Shown here piece after piece: positions 1 to 5,723 of a stretch of 5,723 bases of DNA. How positions within the stretch are numbered: the first letter of the stretch is position 1; every line of letters starts with the position of its first letter. Below the pieces are notes generated by a model. It was not told the DNA's origin and made no database searches. It saw only the letters and a list, made by a program, of their open reading frames with translations. The stretch is taken from assembly GCA_937996585.1 (NCBI GenBank), contig CALKUW010000067.1:1-5723 (forward strand), in the 5' to 3' direction. Origin of the DNA: an uncultured Flavobacteriales bacterium. GTDB taxonomy: Bacteria > Bacteroidota > Bacteroidia > Flavobacteriales_D > Sanyastnellaceae. Made by a program: the position numbers and the translations under genes.

Positions 1-264
1 GACTGCGCTGCCGCCGCATTCGCCTTGGCAGTCCAGGGTGGCACACGATCCATCGTCGATGGTCGCCCCAGCGTCGTAGTTGCATGCTGCCGGGTCCATG
101 CATCCCGTGCAGGAGCCGGCTTCCGCCTCGGAATCAAGGCACCCGCATACGGGGTCGAGGTAGGCAGATCCGCCACAGCTTCCCTGACAATCGAGGTAGA
201 GGCAGGAACCGTTTTCGACGTTGGCGGATGCATCGAAATTACAGGCGCCAGAATCCGTGCAGCC
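1..264 (-). repeat. Cys-rich repeat pair 2 (cores at 202-264 and 43-105)
   Basis: There are two more 21-residue cores with the same blocks (GCTD, CNFDASA, NGSC; GCMD, CNYDAGA, DGSC), 53 residues apart. Each is followed by an LDCQGxCGGSA segment; the second is cut by the window edge. The linker here lacks the acidic loop seen in pair 1 and instead carries DPVCGCLDSEAEAGSC. Confidence 0.87.
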
Positions 265-732
265 CACCGTGACGGGTCCCTCGCAGATGTACACTCCGAA
301 AGCGAGATCGATGGACCCTTCGCCGCCGGTCGCCACGAAACTCATGCCTCCGGAATAAGGGGAGGAGACTTGGGCTCCGGCCACCCCAGACTCGAGTTCC
401 AGGATATAGGTCTCTCCAGCTTCAACGCCCACCCCTGAGAATTCGAACGTATGGACTTCGTAGCTGCCAAAACCGAAGGAGCTCACATTGCACATGTCGG
501 AAGTGGTGCTGGCCGGTACGATGGTGCTGGACGTGCTCAGGAGGGTGCCTTCGTCCCATCCTGAAGCGAGGTTGGGTCCGGGTAATCTCAAGTTCAAGAT
601 GCTCTCCAGTCCTCGGCAGACCAGAAGGTCCACCCGAAGCAACTCTCCACTGACAGGAGCAGTGAAGGACTGCCCCTTGCGAAGGCCCCCGGTCAGGTCC
701 TCCGGAAAGTGGTGGATGAAATCGGTGGTGCA
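1..732 (-). repeat. 262-residue super-repeat, copy 2 (cut by the window edge)
   Basis: Residues 292-535 repeat copy 1: module B (271-732) followed by Cys-rich repeats (1-264). By alignment with copy 1, about 20 more residues would complete this unit beyond base 1. C42 of module A has no partner in module B; the other landmark cysteines are kept. Confidence 0.87.
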
Positions 733-1605
733 GCCCTGTGTGCAGCTGTTGGCCGGGATGCCCGTATTGCCGCCGATGCAACCGCAGTCGGAGTCAACGA
801 AAGCTTCACCACCACATTCGCCGTGGCAGTCAAGTTCCGCACAACTGCCGTCATCAAAAGTGGCCTGGGCATTGTAATTGCATTTGGCACTGTCCATGCA
901 TCCCCCGACTTCGAATTCATTGCAGATGCCGTTGTTGTCGTCATCGTTCAGGCAGTTGCCGTCGCAATCCAGCGCGAAATCCGGATAGGTGCAGCTGCCA
1001 TCCGATGCTTCAGCAGCAGCATCGTAGTTGCATGCCAATGGGTCGATGCACCCGATGACAATGGCACCTGGACAGTATTCCAGAATGAAGGGCAGATCAA
1101 AGCTGGCATTGATGCCACCCGGTGCATATGCGTCTCCATCGGCGTAGGTTCCGCATCCTGTTGCACCGGACCCTGAGGTCAATTCGAAGAGGTAGGTCTG
1201 ACCGCCGATCAGGGCGACATCGCCAAACGTGAATGTCTTGGCCGTGTAGGTGCCGAATCCACTGTTGTTCGTGTTGCACTCATCAAAGGGGGCTGACACA
1301 GGATAGGTCTCGGCTGCCGTGGCGATCAGGATGCCGTCATTCCAGGTATGGTCGGTTTGACCATTGTATTCCCGAAGGACGAGAACGGATTCGAGGCCAT
1401 CGCAGGTGTGGAGTTGAATGGAAGTGACCTTGCCATCCTCCGGCATGACGAAAGACTGGCCTTTTTGGAATCCACTGCCGCAGTTTGTCCCCCATTGATC
1501 CACCTGCTCCAAGGTGCACTGGGCACCGGCAGCCCAGACCGTCCACCCCAGAATGAGGCAGACGGTCGAGCGTACCAAGCAGAGGACCGAACTATTGCGT
1601 TGCAT
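1..1605 (-). CDS. Secreted Cys-rich repeat protein with duplicated KGQSF beta modules (3' part outside window)
   Basis: Reading the minus strand from the ATG at 1605-1603 gives 535 codons without a stop, ending exactly at base 1, so the C-terminus is missing. Residues 1-28 look like a Sec signal peptide (MQRNSS, hydrophobic core, AGA before Q29); the Q before C30 does not fit a lipobox. Mature sequence: beta-rich module A (30-182), two Cys-rich repeats (185-288), module B (292-445), then further Cys-rich repeats (448 to the edge). A and B align almost without gaps at an offset of 262 residues. The Cys repeats contain GCxD, CN[YF][DN]AxA and [DN]GSC blocks, then LDCxGxCGG segments; this family is widespread in marine Flavobacteriales surface proteins and its function is unknown to me. 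The gene starts 8 bp after the upstream stop codon, with no Shine-Dalgarno. I expect a T9SS sorting domain or anchor beyond the window, but cannot see it. Confidence 0.93.
   Translation of the reverse strand, partial: MQRNSSVLCLVRSTVCLILGWTVWAAGAQCTLEQVDQWGTNCGSGFQKGQSFVMPEDGKVTSIQLHTCDGLESVLVLREYNGQTDHTWNDGILIATAAETYPVSAPFDECNTNNSGFGTYTAKTFTFGDVALIGGQTYLFELTSGSGATGCGTYADGDAYAPGGINASFDLPFILEYCPGAIVIGCIDPLACNYDAAAEASDGSCTYPDFALDCDGNCLNDDDNNGICNEFEVGGCMDSAKCNYNAQATFDDGSCAELDCHGECGGEAFVDSDCGCIGGNTGIPANSCTQGCTTDFIHHFPEDLTGGLRKGQSFTAPVSGELLRVDLLVCRGLESILNLRLPGPNLASGWDEGTLLSTSSTIVPASTTSDMCNVSSFGFGSYEVHTFEFSGVGVEAGETYILELESGVAGAQVSSPYSGGMSFVATGGEGSIDLAFGVYICEGPVTVGCTDSGACNFDASANVENGSCLYLDCQGSCGGSAYLDPVCGCLDSEAEAGSCTGCMDPAACNYDAGATIDDGSCATLDCQGECGGSAV
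733..1518 (-). repeat. 262-residue super-repeat, copy 1
   Basis: Residues 30-291 of the Cys-rich protein form module A (1060-1518) plus a Cys-rich tail (742-1053). Landmarks shared with copy 2 at an offset of 262-263 residues are C30/C292, KGQS 48/310, C68/C330 (CDGLES and CRGLES), C110/C372 followed by GFG, the TF-x-F and G-x-TY strands, and C178/C441. The near-constant offset shows that the modules arose by duplication of one unit. Confidence 0.88.
742..1053 (-). repeat. Cys-rich repeat pair 1 (cores at 991-1053 and 841-903)
   Basis: There are two 21-residue cores, each with C at core positions 2, 8 and 21 and the blocks GCxD, CNY[DN]AxA and DGSC. The linker after the first core holds DCDGNCLNDDDNNGIC, an acidic stretch reminiscent of calcium-binding loops. 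After the second core comes LDCHGECGGEAFVDSDCGC. Even Cys spacing in an exported protein suggests disulfides, which is an inference. Confidence 0.88.
1522..1605 (-). other. Sec signal peptide of the Cys-rich repeat protein
   Basis: The first 28 residues have a basic start (R3, R12), a hydrophobic stretch around VCLILGWTVWAA and an A-G-A motif before Q29. This fits signal peptidase I cleavage between A28 and Q29. It supports the ATG at 1605-1603 as the true start and an exported product. The exact cleavage site is inferred. Confidence 0.8.
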
Positions 1606-1613
1606 GTGTTCTG
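1606..1613 (-). other. 8-bp intergenic gap, probable operon junction
   Basis: The TAA of the LamG protein (1616-1614) is followed after only 8 bases (CAGAACAC on the coding strand) by the ATG of the Cys-rich protein. There is no room for a terminator or promoter and no purine-rich Shine-Dalgarno is visible. The A-rich context is usual for Bacteroidota starts. Co-transcription, perhaps with translational coupling, is the simplest reading. Confidence 0.75.
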
Positions 1614-4600
1614 TTATTTGACGACCCGAACCGTGTAATGGGCCTTGTGGGTCATGGCATGGACGGTGTACACGCCAGAGGCGAGGTGCTGGGTGACCCA
1701 ACGGCAAGGTCCTTCTCCGAGGCCGGTGCAATTGAGCACTTCCACTACTTGTCCGCTGGCATTTTCCACCTGTATGGTGACGATCTCTTCGTCACCGTGC
1801 CAGTGGATGGTCAGCTCGTCGTTGAATGGATTCGGGAAGGCCACCAATGCTTGTGGCCCCGCATCTTCAGGCGCGATGCCGGCTTGACGGAAATGCAGCA
1901 GGAAGGGGTCGTCCAAATCTCCATGGACCTTGTCCGCTTCGAACTCCAGGATTTCATCCGCCACGAATTCGAGTTCGCTGAAGCCGCTGAACCATCTGAA
2001 GGTGACTTCACCCTGGAAGAGGGAAGAGGCTGGTGACCCGAATGCCGTGATGAAGTAGAGAAGTCCCTGGTCGGTATCCATGGGAAGCCCCTGACCGATG
2101 CAGATGGGACCTTCCGGACCCTCCACGAAGACTCCGAGGAAGTCGGCCAGTGATTGTGGTCGTTCCTCAGGGAGTTCCAAGCGGTAGACACCGAGCATGG
2201 TGGATTCGAAGTCCTCCACTTGCATGGGCCATTGCAGATCCCCCTGGACCCCTCTCAAGGACAGGTATTCCATGCCGAGTGAAGTCGGCCAGACCAAGGT
2301 TCCCGCGGGTTCTCCGACACCAACACCGGCATCCGTCGGTTCGCCCAGGCGGAGTCGATAGCCTTGTCCCGGACGCATGGTGTTCAGCGAGCCCACCCAT
2401 TGTCCGTCTCCGGCGTACATCGCGAAACCATCGGAACGGCTCTGTACAAGGTCGTTGAAACTCAAGATGGAATCCGCGTCCGCCACATGTCGGAGAGACT
2501 TGGTCACGGAGAAGGCCTGGTGCGGCAGGTATCCGATTTCATTCCATCCGTAGACGAGGTCCTGCTGGAATTCTTCGTCGAGTGGGTGGGGCGCGAAGCC
2601 TTCGTTCGTCATGAACCACATCTTGTCCGGGTCCTCGTTGGACATCTGTACCATGTATCGGGTGTTGACGTCACTGGCTGTGCCGCCATTGATTTCCCAT
2701 CCTGTATTCAGGTCATCCGAGGCAGTCTTGAACGCTTGTTCATGGTTCTTGACCTGCAGGATGTCCATGTGCGGTACATCGTCAAACGCCTGCATCACGG
2801 AGAATGTGGCCGGCGTGTCGACCACGTTCACGCTCACCCAGTTCCAACCGGGATACAGGGCGGCGGTGACCGCCATTCTGTTGGTGGACCTGAGCAGCAG
2901 GGGTTCGAACAGGTTGCCGATGCCGTTGAGGTTGGGCCTCACCAAGGTGTCGTCCTCAAGGGTCGGCCAATGTGTGCCGACCTCGGCCCTTGTCATGCCA
3001 TGGGAGGCATCCCAGATGTGGAAATCGATCTCCTTTTCCTCCTCACCCTCATCGTAGTGCACGGACAGGAAGGCCAAGTGCTGTCCCGCGACGTGCAGGT
3101 CGAGGTTGGCATACCCGCGCAATTCTCCGTCGATGAAGGCCATGACGATATCGCGGTCATCCATGCAGGCGACATTGTTGACATACGCCTTGGTGGTCAA
3201 CGGCATGATGTGTTCGAACGCGGCTTCGTCCAGATCGAGATCCGGCGGAGTCGCAAAGACATCGATGTTCATCGTAAACCGCTCCGCGTAGCAGAAACCA
3301 CCTGAGCTGTTGTCGCCACATGGCAGGCCTCCCTTCAATCGGGCATCGATTTCGTACATGCCGATGGCGAGGTCCTCCGGTGCGGTGAACGTCACCGTCA
3401 CCTGACCGTTGGCCTGGATCTGACCACTGGAAGGATAGACTTCCATCCAACTGGGCAAGCCATCGATCTCGAAGTACTTCGACGTGTTGCCGATGTTGAG
3501 GATGGACGTCTCATACACGATGGCATCTCCGTCGAACTCGCTGGCAATGGTCGCCATTTCTTCGCTCCACTTCAACGGATTGCGGTCGATCAGCATTTCA
3601 AACACGATGTCACCGGCCGTGGCATTGCCCCGCTCATCCCGCACCTGTGTCCGGGGCAGGATGAAGGTCACCAGTTGGTCCTCGTATTTGTACAGTCGCT
3701 CCTCATTGAGCTCGATGATGCACTCGTCGTGCTGGCTGTTCCAACTGACCGAAGCCACATCGCCAATCTGGCTCGTGGACAATTGCGGCTCGCTTTGCAT
3801 GAGCGGGGCATTCTCATCCTGGACCTTGTCTGCAACACTGGCGCCGAAGCTGATGTTGTTCAACTCGATGGGGGAGAAGCCATTGCTCGTCAACATGGAC
3901 GAGGCATCATTGAAGTAATCGAAACCATCATACGGGGCATAGAAATAGCAGTCGTCATGTCCGACCACGGTATTGCCATCATCGAGCAACCGCTCCTCGA
4001 AAGGCATGTGCAGGACGAGGTTCTCGTAGTTGTACACCCCTTCACGCATTTGCTTCTGGATGGTCTGCTGGTCCAATGCGGTGTTCCACACCCGGAATTC
4101 ATCCAATTGACCGGTGAAGAAATCCGTAAAGCCATTGGGTGGTGTATCCGTGGCACTGAGGTTGGTGCAGGCATCGGCACAGGTCACCGAGTCCACTTGC
4201 AGTGCAGCCGCATAATCGATGAGGTTCACCACCGTGGTGTCGCCATATACCTCGGAGACGACCCCGTTGACGATACCCCAACCCAGTGACGTTTCATTTC
4301 CGAAGATGCCATCCGTGAGGAATTGGATGTTCCCCAAGTCCGTGCAGGGAGAGACGCCACCCGCGAGTGAGCTGCGTGCGCCGAGATGTACGACACAGGG
4401 GATCAGCTTGCCGTGGTCATACGACGGGTCGGCCGCGATTTCCTCACCGTCGAGGAAGAGCTGCACCGTTCCATTGTATCGGCGGGTCAAGGCCACATGG
4501 TGCCAAGCATCCGAAATGGCTTCCGGACTGCGCAAGGTGTCCGGGCCATTGGCCATGCCCAAACGGCCTTGATCATCAATGAAGGCTTGCCAAGCGACCA

Positions 4601-5723
4601 TATTGAGGTCCACCGCAGGGTTCGCATCTCCATTGACACTCAGGATGCACTCGTCGTGGTCTCCCGGCCTGAACCAGAATTCCATGGTGGTGTTCCGCGT
4701 TCCGTCCGGCGTCCAATTGGAACCGGAGAACTCGACCACGGCATTGCCATTGAGGTTGTCCGAGAAGTCCATGGCATGTCCGCCATCCGGGCTGTACCAC
4801 CGGGCATCCATGATGATGTCACGGCCCCGCGCCCGGTCCACCGGTGTGCCGCTGAGTTCATTGAAGGGCAGCCAAGCCTGGAGGCCGATTTCCTGTCCTG
4901 TAATGATGAATTCAGGCGTCTCCGAGGCATAGGTCTCCCGCTGGCTGTTCCAGAGTCGGAAGTCTTGCAGCGGCAACTGCAATGCATCTCCCGAGGGCTG
5001 TCCACTCGCCCAGCCATTGCCCAAGGTGATCCGGGTACCCTCAATGCCCAGTTCGGGCAGGAATCCGATCCCTGTCAAGGTGCCGTTCAAGTAGACTTTC
5101 CAGTCGTGGCCGTACAGGGCAGGATTCGGGATGAAGACCAATTCTATGGTGTTCCACAGGCCGTTCCATTGGGTGCTGCTGTTGGTCAGGCTTACCGTTT
5201 CCTGCGAGTTGGTGCCATCGGCGGCTTTGGCCGTCAATCGGAATTGATCCAATCCCACAAGGCTGCCCATGACCCCCGTCTGGTCCATGTCGCCTTGGGT
5301 GAACACCGTTCCGTGAGCATTGAAGGTCAATCCCAGGTCGGCATACTGATGAGGTGCGACCAGAATGATGCGCTTGCCAGGATTGCTGGGCAGCAACTCC
5401 TCCAATGCACTGCGAGAATCCATCGGGTTGCTCAAAGCCTCGGAAATGGTGTCTTCCAGTGCATACAAGCCTCCGCCCCAGAGTTTCCATGACATGCTCC
5501 AGCCAGGGTAGCCGATCATGCCGTCATCGGTGTAGTGCGCATCGAGGTGCGGCCCTTCCACGATGGCAATGTGCTCGTCCCCGCTGAACTGAACGCCACC
5601 TGTGTTCCTCGTGTAGTCCACATTCTGCGTGGCCCTCAGTTGGATGGAGTCGGTGTGCAGACTGAAGTATGGATCGGAGATGTCCATGGCTTCGCTCCAT
5701 CGCAAGGTGAGTTCGTCGCCTTG
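1614..5723 (-). CDS. Giant secreted LamG-domain protein with T9SS type A sorting domain (5' part outside window)
   Basis: The frame is open from the right edge to a TAA at 1616-1614, giving 1369 visible residues (numbered here from Q, bases 5723-5721). A TTG at 5705-5703 is unlikely to be the start, because the six codons before it (QGDELT) continue a plausible beta strand and no signal peptide follows; the real start lies beyond the window. Domains in order: LamG-like jelly roll (about 43-261), a second LamG (about 276-576; FWFRP, WHHVALTRR, LFLDGEEI, GQLDEFRVWN), an Ig-like module (642-712), a BACON-like module (713-801; LPSWMEVYPSSG), a beta module with DIVMAFIDGELRGYA (829-936), two GWN repeats (954-1126), a second copy of the beta module (1137-1281) and a C-terminal sorting domain (1292-1369). 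Such mosaics are typical Bacteroidota cell-surface proteins exported by T9SS. LamG folds often bind glycans or proteins, so adhesion or polysaccharide binding is inferred; no catalytic motif was seen. Confidence 0.95.
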   Translation of the reverse strand, partial: QGDELTLRWSEAMDISDPYFSLHTDSIQLRATQNVDYTRNTGGVQFSGDEHIAIVEGPHLDAHYTDDGMIGYPGWSMSWKLWGGGLYALEDTISEALSNPMDSRSALEELLPSNPGKRIILVAPHQYADLGLTFNAHGTVFTQGDMDQTGVMGSLVGLDQFRLTAKAADGTNSQETVSLTNSSTQWNGLWNTIELVFIPNPALYGHDWKVYLNGTLTGIGFLPELGIEGTRITLGNGWASGQPSGDALQLPLQDFRLWNSQRETYASETPEFIITGQEIGLQAWLPFNELSGTPVDRARGRDIIMDARWYSPDGGHAMDFSDNLNGNAVVEFSGSNWTPDGTRNTTMEFWFRPGDHDECILSVNGDANPAVDLNMVAWQAFIDDQGRLGMANGPDTLRSPEAISDAWHHVALTRRYNGTVQLFLDGEEIAADPSYDHGKLIPCVVHLGARSSLAGGVSPCTDLGNIQFLTDGIFGNETSLGWGIVNGVVSEVYGDTTVVNLIDYAAALQVDSVTCADACTNLSATDTPPNGFTDFFTGQLDEFRVWNTALDQQTIQKQMREGVYNYENLVLHMPFEERLLDDGNTVVGHDDCYFYAPYDGFDYFNDASSMLTSNGFSPIELNNISFGASVADKVQDENAPLMQSEPQLSTSQIGDVASVSWNSQHDECIIELNEERLYKYEDQLVTFILPRTQVRDERGNATAGDIVFEMLIDRNPLKWSEEMATIASEFDGDAIVYETSILNIGNTSKYFEIDGLPSWMEVYPSSGQIQANGQVTVTFTAPEDLAIGMYEIDARLKGGLPCGDNSSGGFCYAERFTMNIDVFATPPDLDLDEAAFEHIMPLTTKAYVNNVACMDDRDIVMAFIDGELRGYANLDLHVAGQHLAFLSVHYDEGEEEKEIDFHIWDASHGMTRAEVGTHWPTLEDDTLVRPNLNGIGNLFEPLLLRSTNRMAVTAALYPGWNWVSVNVVDTPATFSVMQAFDDVPHMDILQVKNHEQAFKTASDDLNTGWEINGGTASDVNTRYMVQMSNEDPDKMWFMTNEGFAPHPLDEEFQQDLVYGWNEIGYLPHQAFSVTKSLRHVADADSILSFNDLVQSRSDGFAMYAGDGQWVGSLNTMRPGQGYRLRLGEPTDAGVGVGEPAGTLVWPTSLGMEYLSLRGVQGDLQWPMQVEDFESTMLGVYRLELPEERPQSLADFLGVFVEGPEGPICIGQGLPMDTDQGLLYFITAFGSPASSLFQGEVTFRWFSGFSELEFVADEILEFEADKVHGDLDDPFLLHFRQAGIAPEDAGPQALVAFPNPFNDELTIHWHGDEEIVTIQVENASGQVVEVLNCTGLGEGPCRWVTQHLASGVYTVHAMTHKAHYTVRVVK
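1617..1850 (-). other. T9SS type A C-terminal sorting domain
   Basis: The last 78 residues of the LamG protein carry the standard landmarks in order: a PNPFNDELTI strand, VTIQVENASGQVVEV, LASGVYTV and a basic end, YTVRVVK. In the family this domain directs export through the type IX system and is normally cleaved off, with the protein then released or attached to A-LPS. It contains two cysteines nine codons apart (bases 1730-1728 and 1706-1704), in NCTGLGEGPC. Confidence 0.93.
1881..2315 (-). repeat. Beta module copy 2 (diverged)
   Basis: LADFLGVFVEGPEGPICIGQG followed by LLYFITAFGSPASSLFQGEVTFRWFSG matches the same order of strands as copy 1 at 2916-3239: a D-x-x-x-x-F-[IV]-[DE]-G turn, a G-rich strand, a hydrophobic strand and a final x-F-x-W strand. 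Relatedness is inferred by eye and needs a profile alignment. Confidence 0.45.
2346..2864 (-). repeat. Two tandem GWN-type repeats
   Basis: Copy 1 (about 2577-2864) begins ALYPGWNWVSVNV and runs through DILQVKNHEQAF, GWEINGG and RYMVQMS. Copy 2 (about 2346-2555) begins LVYGWNEIGYLPHQAFSV and runs through SRSDGFAMYAGDGQWVGSL and RPGQGYRLRL. Both follow a 'GWN.[iv]...l ... k....F..y....W.g.l......Y.[lv]' order seen in many Bacteroidota secreted proteins just before the sorting domain. Function unknown. Confidence 0.6.
2916..3239 (-). repeat. Beta module copy 1 (DIVMAFIDGELRGYA)
   Basis: The segment runs FEHIMPLTTKAYVNNVACMDDRD, DIVMAFIDGELRGYANL, HLAFLSVHYDEGEEEKEIDFHIWDA and ends near LVRPNLNGIGN. 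This 'D.i.AFv.GelRG...fl.vy...g..i.F.iwda' pattern recurs next to T9SS sorting domains in Bacteroidota. A diverged second copy lies at about 1881-2315 in the same protein. Function unknown. Confidence 0.6.
3321..3587 (-). other. BACON-like / Ig-like beta module
   Basis: The sequence NIGNTSKYFEIDGLPSW, then MEVYPSSGQIQANGQVTVTF, then DLAIGMYEIDARL follows the 'LPsWl.v.PssG.i.a.g...vt...a..l..G.Y...i.l' pattern of BACON and related Ig-like domains of Bacteroidota surface proteins. These usually act as stalks or carbohydrate-binding adjuncts. Confidence 0.55.
3588..3800 (-). other. Ig-like (SbsA/Big_5-like) module
   Basis: The stretch from SEPQLSTSQIGDV through LYKYEDQLVTFILP to VRDERGNATAGDIVFEMLID resembles bacterial Ig-like modules of the SbsA type, in which a 'vkD.aGN' turn is followed by a final strand. 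A structural spacer role is inferred. The match is by eye and the borders are approximate. Confidence 0.45.
3996..4898 (-). other. LamG / concanavalin A-like domain 2 with an insertion
   Basis: This is a clear LamG pattern: a GLQAWLPFNE lead-in, AMDFSDNLNGNAVVEFSG, MEFWFRPGDHDECILSVNG, WHHVALTRRYNGTVQLFLDG, VVHLGARSSLAGG, then GQLDEFRVWNTALDQQTIQ and LVLHMPFEE. Between the HLGAR strand and the GQLDEFRVWN strand lie about 75-80 residues (bases roughly 4125-4361), where LamG domains usually have a short loop. The fold call is firm; the ligand is unknown. Confidence 0.85.
4941..5597 (-). other. LamG / concanavalin A-like domain 1
   Basis: The segment begins with VQFSGDEHIAIVEGP, like the first strand of LamG jelly rolls. 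It continues through MSWKLW, WNTIELVFIPN, WKVYLNGTLTGIGF and RITLGNG, and closes with LQDFRLWNSQRE. The order matches the Laminin_G_3 type found in bacterial surface proteins. It is more divergent than domain 2, so its borders are approximate. A glycan or protein ligand is inferred only from the fold. Confidence 0.7.

Noticed and set aside
709..1176. Plus-strand ORF of 155 codons with a hydrophobic, membrane-like look
   Set aside because: It is opposite the Cys-rich repeats of the minus-strand gene. The apparent V/A/I richness is the complement of D, N and G codons.
422..1546. Several short minus-strand ORFs (422-781, 693-944, 948-1166, 1097-1279, 1326-1526, 1337-1546)
   Set aside because: They are in other frames than the open 535-codon frame and lack its repeats and signal peptide.
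1519..1605. Lipoprotein signal for the Cys-rich protein, because C30 follows the hydrophobic stretch
   Set aside because: The residue before the cysteine is Q and the preceding residues (AGAQ) do not form a lipobox; A-G-A fits signal peptidase I instead.
2364..3305. Plus-strand ORF of 313 codons
   Set aside because: It is antisense to the beta-module and GWN region, has no domain pattern, and ends arbitrarily inside the real gene.
3675..4289. Plus-strand ORF of 204 codons rich in I, V and H
   Set aside because: It is an antisense shadow of LamG 2 and the segment after it; the composition comes from complementing D/N-rich codons.
4386..5492. Plus-strand ORF of 368 codons
   Set aside because: It lies wholly antisense to the LamG protein, whose frame has clear domain matches. 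Its translation shows no recognisable domain or signal; long antisense frames are common in GC-rich genes.
5703..5705. TTG as the start codon of the LamG protein
   Set aside because: The frame is open upstream to the window edge and no signal peptide follows, although the protein ends with a T9SS signal that needs Sec export first.

Overview
The window holds two large coding regions, both on the minus strand and both cut by a window edge. Together they fill the whole window except for an 8-base gap. Transcription runs right to left. The first gene (5723 down to 1614) enters from the right edge already open. The second gene starts with an ATG at 1605-1603 and is still open at base 1. No RNA gene, CRISPR array, insertion sequence or promoter is visible.

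The organism is most likely a member of the Bacteroidota, probably an aquatic Flavobacteriales-like lineage with rather GC-rich DNA (judged by eye). Three things point there. The first protein ends in a type IX secretion system (T9SS) type A sorting domain. The second protein carries the Cys-rich GCxDPxACNYDA...DGSC repeat that is common in surface proteins of marine Flavobacteriales. The start of the second gene has no Shine-Dalgarno sequence, as is usual in Bacteroidota.

Region by region: 1614-5723 encodes the C-terminal 1369 residues of a giant secreted mosaic protein. In order it has two LamG/concanavalin A-like jelly rolls, Ig-like and BACON-like modules, two copies of a small beta module flanking two GWN-type repeats, and a T9SS sorting domain. 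Bases 1-1605 encode a signal peptide followed by a super-repeat of about 262 residues. Each copy is a beta-rich 'KGQSF' module followed by a pair of Cys-rich repeats. Two copies are visible, and the second is cut by the left edge. This gene is easy to miss because it has no stop codon inside the window.

The two genes are probably co-transcribed (8 bp between stop and start) and both products should be exported to the cell surface or medium. The domains suggest adhesion or glycan binding. No catalytic domain is visible, so no enzymatic role can be assigned.
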